From Protea cynaroides (Eukaryota > Streptophyta > Magnoliopsida > Proteales > Proteaceae): a stretch of DNA of 64,000 bases. The stretch lies in assembly GCA_028583415.1 (NCBI GenBank), contig CM053269.1, positions 44,993,388 to 45,057,387 of the forward strand. The letters are read 5' to 3'. Below the pieces are notes generated by a model. It was not told the origin of the DNA, did no database searches, and worked only from the letters and a program-made list of their open reading frames with translations. A program made the translations under genes and the position numbers. This document shows, in pieces, positions 22,201 through 32,535 of the stretch; position 1 is the first letter of the stretch; each line of letters opens with the position of its first letter.

Positions 22201-24966
22201 TGAGTATTACAGTTAGAATTTCTCAGTTCATTATCTGTAAGACTTCCGCTATTTATTTTATTACCTCTGATTAATGTGGAATGTGTTTTGGTTTATCATA
22301 TGTGGGATAGCCTATTTTGAGATCCTGATTGAACCGTTGGTTTGTTGACGGTTCATCACACCATTCTGGTTGGTGCAGAATTGGGGTGTGACATAAAGCG
22401 TGGGTCTCTATCGGACACAATGCTTTCAGGTACACCATGCAATCTGATAATATTATCTACATATAGCTTGGCTAACCTCTCTAGGGTATACTGTGGTCGT
22501 ATAGCTATGAAGCGAGCTATTTTAGTTAGACGATCTACAATCACCCAGACTGCGTCAACTACTCGGGGAGTCAATGGTAACCTAGTGACGAAGTCCATAG
22601 TGATGCAGTCCCATTTTCATGCTGGTTCTGGCAGTGCTGTAACAATCCTGCAGGTCTTTGCCTTTTAGCCTTTACCTTCTGACAATTTAAGCATTGAGAC
22701 ACAAATTTAGCTACGTCGGCTTTCATTCCTCTCCTCCAATATAGTTTCTTCAGATCATGGTACATCTTCGTACTTCCAGGATGTACCGAATAAGTGGTGG
22801 TGTGAGCTTCCTTCATTAGTTTGTGTCTAATATCCAAGTTTTCATTTTCAGGAACACACACTCTTCCTTTATATTTTAGTACCTTTTCAACGTCCAAGGT
22901 GAACTCAGGAATAATCCTACCATTTTCGATGTCTTCTTGTACCGTTCTCAGATAAGGGTCTGATCTAAGAGCGGCTTTCACTTCATCTATTATATCAGGT
23001 ACAATCTTCAATGTTGCGAACATATTTGAAAATCGATGAATAAATCCTTGGTTGGTTGATCCGCTCGGTGCATCTATCACGAACTCTTGTAACACACATT
23101 GCCGCAGTCGTGTTAACCTATCCTTGGGATTTTACCATTGCTTTTCTGCTTAGCGCATCAGCAACTACATTAGCTTTCCCTGGATGATACTTAATATCGC
23201 AATCATAATCCTTCAATAATTCCAGCCATCTTCTTTGTCTCATGTTCAACTCCTTTTAATTAAAAAGATAAGTAAGACTCTTATGATCTGATTTAATCTG
23301 AAATTTCTCTCCATACAAATAATGTCTCCATATCTTAACAACATGTACTACTGCTGCTAATTCCAAGTCATGAGTGGGATAGTTCTTCTCATGTGTCTTC
23401 AGTTGTCTTGAGGCATACACAACTACTTGTTCTCCTTGCATAAGTACACATCCTAAACCCAACCCAGACGCATCAGTGTACAAGGTAAACGATTATCCTG
23501 AAATAGGAATAGTCAAGATGGGAGCAGATATCAATCTAGCTTTCAATGTTTGAAAACCTTCTTCACATTTATCGGTCCAAACAAACTTTTCTCCTTTCTT
23601 AGTCAAACTGGTGAGAGGTACGGCAATTCTAGAGTAGTCTTCCATGAATCGTCGGTAATACCCAGCTAGACCTAGGAAACTTTTGATTTCTGCAACACTC
23701 TTAGGTGCTTTCCATTTCACAATGGCTTCAATCTTGCTAGGATCCACTTTAATTCCTTCAGCGGATACAACATGGCCTAAGAAAGCGACCTCATTTAGCC
23801 AAAACTCACACTTTGTAAATTTGACGTAAAACTTCTCTTTTCTTAGTCGCTGCAGAGCGGCTCTTAAATTTATGACATGAGTTTCCTTGTTCTTGGAGTA
23901 GACCAATATATCGTCAATAAACACAATGACTGACGTATCCAACATATCATGGAATACCCAATTCATGAGTTCCATAAATGTTGCGGGTGCGTTAGTTAAT
24001 CTAAAAGACATGACTAAAAATTCATAATGTCCATATCTTGTTCTGAATGCTGTCTTTGGAATATCACATTCCTTAATCTTCAACTGATGGTATCCTGACC
24101 GAAGATCAATCTTGGAGAACACCTTGGCACCTTGCAACTGATCGAACAAGTCATCATCCGAGGCAACGGTTACCGATTCTTGATTGTAAGCTTATTCAAT
24201 TCCTGGTAGTCTATACACAGTCGAACGCTATCGTCCTTCTTCTTTACAAACAATACTGGCGCTCCCCATGGTGGTATGCTGGGTCTGATATAACCCTTGT
24301 CCAGTAATTCCTGTAATTGTATCTTTAGTTCCTTCAGTTCAGTAGGAGCCATTCGATAGGGTGCTTTAGATAGTGGTGTGGATCTAGGTATAAGATCTAT
24401 AACGAACTCTATCGCTCGGTTGGATAGTAGTCCTGGTAGTTCCTTAGGAAATACATCTAGAAAGTCATGCACAACATCAATATCTTCCATTCGTGGTACT
24501 TCCTTGGTGAGATTAACCACGGATACTAGATACCCAACTCCTCCTTTCTCGAGGCATTTTCTAGCCTTTAATGCAGAGAGGATGAGTTTGATTTTACGGG
24601 GTAGTCTGGTTCCTGCAAAACTAAACTCTGCTCCTTCCTTGTCTTTAAATGTCAGCTTCTTTTCTGCACATAATAGGTTTGCCGAATGCCGAGCTAACCA
24701 ATCCATTCCCAAGATAACGTCAAAGTCTGCCATCTCGAGTTGAATCAAGGTTGCATCCAAAATCTTCTCGTCGATAAGAACTGGACATGGTCCATAACCT
24801 TTTTCTAATTCTACTTCTAATCCCATAGGTGATCGTACAAGCAATTTGTAGTCTAAAGATCTGAGGGGTAGATTTAGCTTCTTTTCAAATGACACAAATA
24901 TAAAAGAATGAGTAGCTCCAGAATCAAAGAGCACTCTGGTGGGTATGCCATTAATAGGTACGATAC
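19211..24966 (-). pseudogene. pol: pol of Element 2 (protease, RT, RNase H, integrase, chromodomain), interrupted
   Basis: Protease VLFDSGATHSF near 24934 keeps the catalytic DSG. RT: APVLFVKKKDDSVRLCIDYQELNK near 24260-24170, SFRLTNAPATFM and VFIDDILVYS near 23910; a frameshift lies at about 24150-24175. RNase H: YTDASGLGLGCVLMQGEQVV near 23483. Integrase: an HHCC zinc region (22820-22680) and a core starting MDFVTRLPLTP at 22598, broken after SDRDPRF by the solo LTR at 20088-22393 and resuming at about 20087 with TDGQSERTIQ. The C-terminal part (19546-19211) ends in a chromodomain-like segment, YVKVSWRSQDIEEITWEEEN. A lost base near 22630 shifts the HHCC/DDE link. The best preserved copy, but dead. 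Confidence 0.9.
20088..22393 (+). mobile_element. Solo LTR of the TGTAAGACC family inside Element 2 integrase, TSD TAAAG
   Basis: 2306 bp from TGTAAGACCCG to GGGGTGTGACA with perfect TAAAG duplications (20083-20087 and 22394-22398). It lies antisense to Element 2 and splits the integrase just after the second catalytic Asp. It defines the full LTR of the family: GGGTCG array (about 20231-20352), TATA block (20451-20470), second GGGTCG array (20866-20993), repeated CAATAAACGTTAACCTTTG-like words, and a 3' end of TGTGACA. No gene inside. Confidence 0.95.
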
Positions 24967-25035
24967 CTATGATTTGTTTTAATTTAGTCTACATGCTTAC
25001 ACAAGGTAATACAAAATGAAAGGTTCACGTCATAC
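24967..25035 (-). other. Intron-like segment at the Gag/protease junction (Element 2)
   Basis: 69 nt on the minus strand, beginning GTATGACG and ending ATCATAG, between exons ...GATGTGGTCACAG and GTATCGTACC.... Read through, the frame stops at TGA after Gly-Met-Thr; removed, it reads DVVTGIVPINGIP into protease. GACTAAATTAAAAC near its 3' end could hold the branch point. The matching Element 1 segment is at 2637-2706. Confidence 0.68.
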
Positions 25036-26303
25036 CTGTGACCACATCAGGCGATGGGGCAGCATCCTCATATGTAACTGCATAAACCTTTTCTTGTTGT
25101 AGCTGCTTCTTGGGCTTAGGACACTCCCTTGAATAATGTCCCATTTGATTGCAATTATAGCATTTTACTCCTTCATTATTTTGCTTTTGTTGAGGTTGAG
25201 CTGTTGGAGTAGTCTTGGCTGCAGCACTAAAGCCTTGAGTACGGAAGGGTTTAAATGTCTTTGTGTTCCCTCCGTTATAAGAATTTCCATTTGGCCTTTT
25301 TATACCTCTATTCTGAGTAAACTAGCTCTCCCTCTGGCTCGATTCTAGCACTCGAACAATCTGTACTGATTCATTATAAACTTTCTTTTCTAGCCCCAAA
25401 ATATGCTCCCGAATGCTTCCCCTATGTTCCATGACGAACCTTCGGGTTTTAGTATTTTCCTCCTGCATGCTAGAGGGAACAAAGAAAAATAGCTCTTCAT
25501 AACACTGTTGATATGCATCCACAGTCATCTGTCCTTGATACAAACTCAGGAACTCTCTTTCCATAGCATCTCTGAAACTTCTGAGAAAATATTTCTCGAA
25601 GAATGCCTCCTTATAGATAGCCCAGGTCAATTGGACGTGCTTTGTTAATAGATAAGTCCGAGTAAACTTCCACAAGTAGTGTGCATCGCCCTTCAGTATA
25701 AATGTGGCACACAACACTTTTTTCCTCTTCATTAACAGTCATCATCATGAAATTCCTTTCCATCTTGTCGATCCAGTGAGCTAGCCACAAAGGATTCACT
25801 GGCTTGCCATTATATTCCTTAGGCTTCATTTTCAGAAAACGCTCAATCAGTCGAGAATGATCCAGCTGATACTGAGCATAGGCCCCATACATAGGTGGTT
25901 GATACTGGTAACTGCCTTGGGCTACCTCAGGGTTCTATATTGGAGCTTGTGCAACTGGCGTTTGAGGTGCTTGGGGTACCGTGTTGCTACCCCCTGGTAC
26001 TGTGCTAGCTTGTCTGGCTGGCATAGGTGTAGTTTGTATAGATAGAAAAACCATTCCCATAACAGCTTGCATATTGGCTTGTATTTACTATATTTGCTGC
26101 AGCTGTTGTGCTAGGTTCATAATTGCTATAGCCAAATCTGTAGGTAGGACTGACAAGTTTATAGGTTTTGCCTGGCCATTAGCTCCTGGTGGTGCCATAT
26201 TCTGATTCTCTCATCCTTCAGGATTTTCATGGCTATCTTCCTCCATAGGTGGTGGTGGTGGAATTGGGTTACGTCCTCGCCTGGTTACTCTTCGCCCAGC
26301 CAT
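25036..26303 (-). pseudogene. gag: gag of Element 2, frameshifted
   Basis: ATG at 26303 (MAGRRVTRRGRNP, then Pro-rich). The Retrotrans_gag core ERFLKMKPKEYNGKPVNPLW begins near 25845; a shift in the run AGGAAAAAAG near 25725 moves the frame to ATFILKGDAHYLWKF, FFEKYFLRSFRDAMEREFLS and TVDAYQQCYEELFFF. An intact CCHC knuckle CYNCNQMGHYSREC lies at about 25160-25117, and the frame stays open to the intron-like donor at 25035. An acceptor-like CTATGATTTTTCAG ends 24 nt upstream of the ATG, as in Element 1. Confidence 0.85.
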
Positions 26304-26821
26304 TTCTTGTTCCGGTGGTGGTAGTGTCTGAAAAATCATAGAACATGTGAGACAATCATAATATACGTCATTCCCATGTCAAAATCCAACTAATCAATGT
26401 AAAATTCTAATTTTCCAAGTCATTCAGTCAAAATACTATATTTTCCATCTTAGGATCAATGGTGGGGTCGCACTATGTCCGACCATGGGGTATGCGACCT
26501 CACAAAACCCTGTCAGCTCACCGAGAGCCTGGGGTCAATTATAGGGTCGGTATATGTCCGACCACAGGGTTTGACCACACGATGTCTGTCAGCTCACCGA
26601 GAGCCTGGGGTCAATCGTGGGGTCGGTCGTGTGGTTGCATATTTAGTCGAATTTTGCGACCGCACGACCCGAAATCAGGTTTTTAAACCCGATTTTTGGA
26701 GTCATTTCCCACTTTTTCTTTTTCCTTCAACTCAACTCACTTCCCCTGAGTTGCTACAGTATCAACTATTTGTGTTTGGTGATTATTTCTTCTATTCACG
26801 ACTTCTGTTCCTTTCCTTCAT
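26304..26821. promoter_or_regulatory. Spacer between gag and the divergent ORF, with GGGTCG motif array
   Basis: Counterpart of 866-1368. From 26463 to 26690 GGGGTCG/CGACC words alternate, including two copies of a repeat containing CTGTCAGCTCACCGAGAGCC (about 26510 and 26588). The AT-rich stretch (26345-26450) next to gag is conserved with Element 1. Possible bidirectional promoter, by inference. Confidence 0.4.
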
Positions 26822-27262
26822 GTATGTTCTCTACTGGTCCTCATTTTTAAGCTTTCAAAACTAGGTTTTTCTCCATTTATAGTGTTTTCTTCAAATTAAA
26901 ATTTTTCTAACCGTAAAAATTTGATTTTTATTGGAGGCTTTTTCTATTGGCCACCCAGTGGATGAAAGCCCTCAATAAAATTTGAGTTTCATCGGTTAGT
27001 TTTTGAGAAACTTGAAAATTTTCATTTTTGACATAATTTTCAAAAATTTTCCAAATTGTCAAAATTTCTTCAAATTCGATCTTCCTAGTTTAAATTTCCA
27101 ACTGTATGAGCATTGCAGGATGGTTTGAGACATCTGTAAGTCCTCATGCCCAACTGTTTGGCTGAAAAGTGAGGCTTTTGGCCAAATCACGCCGTTATAA
27201 TGCCAAAATTTTGAGTTTTTCACCATATCTAATATCTTGTCTATTTGTCTGTGTCTTTGCAG
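26822..27262 (+). other. Putative 5'-UTR intron of the divergent ORF (Element 2)
   Basis: Donor-like GTATGTTCTCTAC at 26822 and acceptor TGTGTCTTTGCAG ending 27262, five bases before the ATG at 27268. Length 441 nt against 443 in Element 1. The last exon base before the donor is T here and G in Element 1, which would weaken this site. Confidence 0.48.
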
Positions 27263-27267
27263 ATAGC

Positions 27268-28498
27268 ATGGCTCGCACCAAAGTTCCCAGAGCTCATGAT
27301 CCTATCCACTTCCAGTCTAATGAAGCGGAGGCTCAGTATGCTCGTTATGAGAGTAAAAAAGGTGGAAGGGGGTCGCTATGTAAACTTGGCTAGTCTAGCC
27401 TTGTTTAATGTAGATGATGCTTTTGGTGACATGGGTTGGCTCCCCGTGATATCGTATGAGGCTTGCACCTATCCTACTCTGGTGAAGCAGTTTTATTGCA
27501 ACCTTCAGGTAGTGGGTGATCCAAATGATACAGACAGGGGTAGGGAGCTCAGGATCACCAGTTATGTGAAAGGGGTGGAAATCTCCTTTAACTACCAGGA
27601 GTTGGCTGATCTCCTGGGTATATCAAACGACGGCCCCTTAGTGTACTGTGTACCTAAGAAATCCCAGTTCCTATCTTTGATGATGCGTGCAGAGATTGAT
27701 CGCCAGCTTCTGAGAGGTGATCGCTGGGAGATGAAGGCAATCAACCTATGGTCGGAACCTCGGGCATACTGCAAGATTATTCAGCACAACCTGATTCCTT
27801 AGAGTGGGCATTATGAGAGGATTTCCCAATTGACCCAGTATCTCCTATACTGCATCTGCACTAGGAAACCCGTCTGCCTTCCATACATTATCATCAGGAC
27901 GATGATCCGTGCTACGATGCCTGGTCAGATAGGTAACCTGCCCTATGGGCGTTTGATCACTACCCTGCTCACTCGCCTGCATGTCGACTTAGTAGATGAG
28001 AGGATTCATGAGTACACCTTCTCGTCTGACCTTGACTGGGAGGCCATCTGTAAGATGGGGATGCGAGATGCGCAGGTCAGTGACGAGGAGAAGAATGCTA
28101 TGGTGTGTCCCCGCACTCGGGTCGAGATAGCAGACGCTGAGGAGGTAGCAACAGCAGCAGCAGCAACAGGAATTCATGGGGGTGATGCTGAGGATGATGA
28201 TCGTATGTACATGGATGTGGATGCCATATCTCCTCAATCACCATTGCATTCCACTGGAGCTGGCCCTTCTAGGGTTCCTTCTCACTTAGCTGGTCCTTCG
28301 CACCCACCACCAGATGACGTGATGGGAATGCTGCGTGAGATTAGGGAGGCCCAGTGCGCGTCTGATCAACGGATGGCCGATCTGGCAGCTAGTCTCAAGG
28401 TGACCCAGACTCAGGTAGCCTCGCTGACTAGAGTGTATGCTGAGGACTATGACCGAGATCGTGAGGCACCTCCTCCTCCAGCACCTCCGACTCCATGA
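27268..28498 (+). pseudogene. Divergent extra ORF of Element 2 (plant retroelement-associated domain), two lesions
   Basis: Starts MARTKVPRAHDPIHFQSNE at 27268. Compared with the intact copy at 417-1, one extra A in the run at about 27355-27360 shifts the frame, and a TAG at 27800-27802 follows HNLIP. Otherwise it runs to TGA at 28496-28498, about 410 codons. The N-terminal half holds the conserved domain (QFYCNLQVVGD, YVKGVEISFNYQELADLLG, RGDRWEMKAINLW, then SQLTQYLLYCI...PYGRLITTLLTRLHV). The C-terminal half is acidic, with an Ala run, a Pro-rich part, a possible short coiled coil (REAQCASDQRMADLAASLKV) and the tail PPPPAPPTP. It resembles the 'putative plant transposon protein' family; function unknown. 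It is antisense to gag-pol, inside the element. Confidence 0.8.
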
Positions 28499-28566
28499 TG
28501 CATTTCTTTTTACTTTTTCCTTGTACTATGGAGTAACTATCCGGATTGTGGACCGTACTCTGATTT

Positions 28567-28567
<1 letters not shown>

Positions 28568-28621
<54 letters not shown>
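28568..28621. repeat. (TA)n microsatellite
   Basis: About 26 uninterrupted TA units between the divergent ORF and the PBS of Element 2. Confidence 0.97.
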
Positions 28622-28626
<5 letters not shown>

Positions 28627-28807
28627 TATTCGATGTGTATATGAAACTTGTTTCTCATCTTAATAGTGCATTATTGTCTTTCTTAATTTTTATCTCATAC
28701 AACACAGGTGCTTATGGTGTGTTCTTATTACAACTTTTAAATTTTTATCCTAACTCAATTCATGAACTTTTGTAGAAGTATACCGGTTTAATAGACAAGA
28801 CCCGAGA

Positions 28808-28819
28808 GCTCTGATACCA
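28808..28819 (-). other. Primer binding site of Element 2 (initiator Met tRNA)
   Basis: Minus strand TGGTATCAGAGC, three bases after the 5' LTR end (TGTGACA at 28823). It complements the 3' end of plant initiator Met tRNA. Confidence 0.92.
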
Positions 28820-28822
28820 AGT

Positions 28823-31135
28823 TGTCACACCCCAATTCTGCCCCAATCAAAATGGTGTGATGAACCGTCTATGTTCCAACGGTTCAACCAGGATCTCGAA
28901 TAGGCTGTGTCTTTTTGCTTAAATCATACACATCCACAACCATAATCATAATAAATAAACAATAGCGGAAGTTTTTAATATTAATGAACTGAGAATCTAA
29001 CAGTGATAACATAAATAAATTATCCAATTATCTCTAAATGACTAAGACATAAAATTAAATAAATTAATCAATTACATGTTCTTAGTAATCCAACAAATAA
29101 ATCTAATCAAAGACGCATGAGTTGCACTCGTACAACGAATCATATGACTCCATCATAGCTTCTGCATCCATAGCCGCAACATGTCCGTACATTAGAGCAT
29201 TCATATAATCTTCTACTGTAGTACCTGCATCATCAACTAAAAATATTCAACGTCGAAAGAATGAGCACACATCATGGCTCAGTGAGCAAACAAAACAATG
29301 CAATAAACATATGCATGCATTCAATTCATATCTTTGGTCTGGTTCATAAGTTTGCAATGTGCAATAGAAAGGATTGGTGGCCGTTGCACCTCTATACACG
29401 AGTGTGTGAAGCTGCCCAATGGATCAAACACCATTTTCGTCCCACATGCATCCATCATGGAATAGAGATAGAGCTAAAGTGTCCAGATCAAATATTGCAT
29501 GACATTTCCCCTGATGCCCTACCCATACCAACACGTAAGCCCCTATTGGCGAGGGCTTGTAAACTGGGCTTGCAACTAACCAATTTTGATGTTAAACAGT
29601 GTATCCAAGGCCTCACCCCAGCATCCCTCAATACGTCCATAAAGATAGAGCTAAGGCCCTCCGGCAGAGTCAGAGACTACACGGTCCGAGACCACCTCCC
29701 CTGATGCCCTATGATGTAATAGTTCTGCTAAGGTAATGGTGATACGACGATGTCAGTGGACAAGACTTGAGTAGAGATAGAGCTAGAGTCTGGTGACCAG
29801 GATGAACCACAGTGTCACGTCCTCCCCCTGATGCTCCATCGCATCAAGCACACTAACCACACACATACATTCACATGCCTATTCCTATCATCATCATCAT
29901 CATCATCATGTTATAAATAAACTGAATTAAATATGCATGAACAGTAATAACAGAAATATTGGATGACATGTGAAATGCACAATACACACATACAAGCATA
30001 AAATCATTCTTGGCATTAGACTCAATATATAAAAACGATTTATTATTAGCCAATTAGTTTAGGTCTTGTTCCCTCACCTTTGATTGATAGTAGATCATCG
30101 TTCAAACTTTGTAATTCACTCTTAGATCACTTGAAAACCTAAAGTTGATAGATTTTTAATTAGAATTAATTCTCATGTGTTTAGACTAATAGAACTGAGG
30201 GGTCGCAGGTGTGGCAGTATCTGTGGTCTCAGTTTCTGCGACCACAGGGCGTGGGGTCGCAGGGTGGGGTCGGACATACTCCGACCACACGTGCGACCAC
30301 ACCCTCTCTGGAAACTTTCCGAGGGCATGTGGTCGGAGGACATATGCGACCTCATGTGTGACCATACGTGTTATGGTCGACCTTTCACTCTTAATTCCAT
30401 TCCTTCATGTTTGAATCCTTTGGCTTATCATCATGGTCCTTCCTATGATTGTTCTATGGCTCAAAACTATTATTTTGTACACCATCCATTGTCCACACAA
30501 TTTCCTCCATGGATTCTCTTGGAATTTGTCCATGAATGGATGATTTGGGTTTCTCCTAAATCCTATCTTCTTCATGAACTATTTTAGGCTCTCAATTTAA
30601 CATGGAGAATATATTCATACCTTAAGCTTGCTGATGATTCAGAGTTTTCTTTGAATTTTCGTCTTCCTTAGTCTTCCTCTTCAATTCTCCTTCTCTTTCT
30701 TCTCTTCTCTTTCTCTCACTTTCAATTAGAGTTCTAAAAGGGTGAAAGAGGCTAAGAGACGTCCTATTTATAGAGGAAAATCCTCCATAATATGCCCTGA
30801 TGAGTTTAAGAAAGACCCCCTTCGGATTAGGAAGGTTTCTTAATTTTTGATTTTGACTGGGTTCCGTGGGGTCGGAGGTGCGGTCGCAGAATCTATCGAC
30901 CACACCTTTTCAAATGTCCGACCACACGACCAAAATTCATGTAGTTGGACTGTTTTGAGGTGTGGTCAGTCACACCTGTTTAGGTATGCGACCACACGCT
31001 CATAATTGACTGTTTTTGGGTTGATTTCATACCTGGTCTTGTGGTTTCTTCACGCACTTGGTCCACTTGGCTCGATCATGATAGGTAGACCTGATACAAG
31101 GTGGTAAGACCTGTTTGTTCGATACGGGTCTTACA
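28823..31135 (-). repeat. 5' LTR of Element 2
   Basis: 2313 bp, plus-strand TGTCACACCCC to GGGTCTTACA. TATA block with GACGTC at about 30758-30776 (minus). It has a (TCA)n stretch at 29887-29909 and the repeated AGATAGAGCTAAAG words. The open frames at 29261-29704 and 30177-30587 are LTR sequence, also partly open in the sister LTR, and show no protein family. Confidence 0.92.
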
Positions 31136-32532
31136 CATGTGGTGGCTATGGAAATGCAAATGGTGGAGGATGGGTATAACTCGTTATGCTAATGTTTCAA
31201 CTATGTTTATGCTTGGTGTTTAACTTTCATATTTTGGTACTTGTAATAAATATTAGGATAATTGACACATACCACCCCTGTACTTTAACCCGATTCCAGT
31301 TACCTTAATAGTTTTCTGAACCGGACGACTGCCACCCTTTAACTTACATCAGGTTCACGAACCAGTCCAGGCTTAAATTTTAACCTATTTATTCTCTTTA
31401 ATATGGCCAAAATACCCTTTAGAGTGAGTTGAAAAGTTTAAAATACCATTTTTTACCTTTACCTTTACTTTGCCTTTTCTTCAATCTCATTGTTCCTCAT
31501 TTTTGCTCCCTGCTGAAAGCTAGGGTTTCCAATCGCGTTGTTCCAGAGTGAAAGTGAAGCAGTTTACAGAGAAAAGTTTCCAATCGTTTTGCTCCCTAAG
31601 CTAGGGTGTGTCTTCTTCTTTCTCATTCTGTTTTGCAAGTTTCAGCCATCTATTCCTGCAACTACATGTTAGTTCCCTCTCTTACTCCTCTCGTCCATCT
31701 CTTTCTTTATACTCTGGTAATCTTGTTCCCTTCCGCCTTCTCCTTCTTTCGAAACCTGATTTTTCTCTTTGCGATCTGGTTTGTCCCAATTCTGATCCGA
31801 TGGTAAAAAAAAGGCAGGCACACGATAATCAACTCTGCTGCCTGGTGCGATGTATCAAACGACTCTTTTGAAGAAAAATGAAAATGGATTCTGATCTTCT
31901 ATGGCTTTCTTCTCTCCCACGGTTTTGCAGTTCATCATTTTGGGCAGAATTTCTTTTATGCTCTTAAGCCGCCTCATTTTCCCCCCTAAATCGATCACAA
32001 GCTTCGATTGCCTCCGATGCTACTGCCACTCCTCTTGCCATTGACAAAATCCCATCTTCCCAAGCTGAATCTTAGTTTAATTGTCTCAACTGCAACTCCC
32101 GGGGGGAGAGTTGCTTCACTTTCACTCTGAGGTTATTTTGGCCTTTTGGAATAAGTTGTAATGGTGTTAGAGAGGGTAAAATTGTATATTTACCCTCTTT
32201 GTTTACAAATGGTTGAACCAAGGGGTAACTCGTCCGGTTCAGAAAACTATTAAGGTAACTGGAATCGGGTTAAAGTACAGGGGTAGTATGTGTCAATTAT
32301 CCTAAATATTAATTATATTTTGATTACTTAGAGATAACCGATTTATTATTTATTTATCATTGTAGACACTCAGTTTATTAATATAGACTTCTATTATTTA
32401 TTACTATCTTTGATTGTCATGTAGACATATATGGTTTGATTGTTGGTACGATCCTATGTGATCCTGGCTTGAACTGTTGGTTCTTATGACAGTTCATCAC
32501 ACTTCTGGTTTGTCTAAAATTGAGGTGTGACA
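31136..32532 (+). repeat. Older, diverged LTR 3' fragment of the same family, split by a MULE
   Basis: 31136-31255 and 32312-32532 together match the last about 340 bp of the family LTR (GTGGTGGCTATGG..., AGACTTCTATTATTTATT..., GTTCATCACACTTCTGG...GGTGTGACA) with much divergence. Its 5' part is missing and it abuts the Element 2 terminus directly. Confidence 0.72.
31256..32302. mobile_element. Non-autonomous Mutator-like element, 73 bp TIRs, 9 bp TSD
   Basis: Terminal inverted repeats start GGATAATTGACACATACCAC at 31256 and, inverted, end at 32302; 73 bp (31256-31328 and 32230-32302) with one difference seen. The 9 bp TAAATATTA is duplicated at 31247-31255 and 32303-32311, typical of Mutator-like elements. 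The 1047 bp hold no transposase. The interior (31480-32100) is less AT-rich and CT-rich with short open frames; capture of host gene sequence is possible but I recognise no gene. Confidence 0.92.
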
Positions 32533-32535
32533 ATG

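Larger units (their letters stand above)
16930..31135 (-). mobile_element. Element 2: Tekay/Del-like Ty3/gypsy chromovirus, complete structure, minus strand
   Basis: On the minus strand: 5' LTR (31135-28823), iMet-tRNA primer site (28819-28808), a divergent plus-strand ORF (27268-28498), gag from 26303, a gag/pro intron-like segment, pol to 19211, polypurine tract and 3' LTR (19196-16930). The LTRs are about 2267 and 2313 bp and clearly alike. A plus-oriented solo LTR with its own TSD interrupts integrase. Gag and pol carry frameshifts and stops. Flanks CATAA (16925-16929) and CATGT (31136-31140) do not match, so the target duplication is lost or the ends were rearranged. Confidence 0.93.

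Noticed and set aside
29261..29704. 147-codon frame in the 5' LTR of Element 2, also partly open in the sister LTR (17332-17854)
   Set aside because: Falls in LTR repeat words (GATAGAGCTAAAG, CTCCCCTGATGCC); the sister copies are broken and no domain is apparent.
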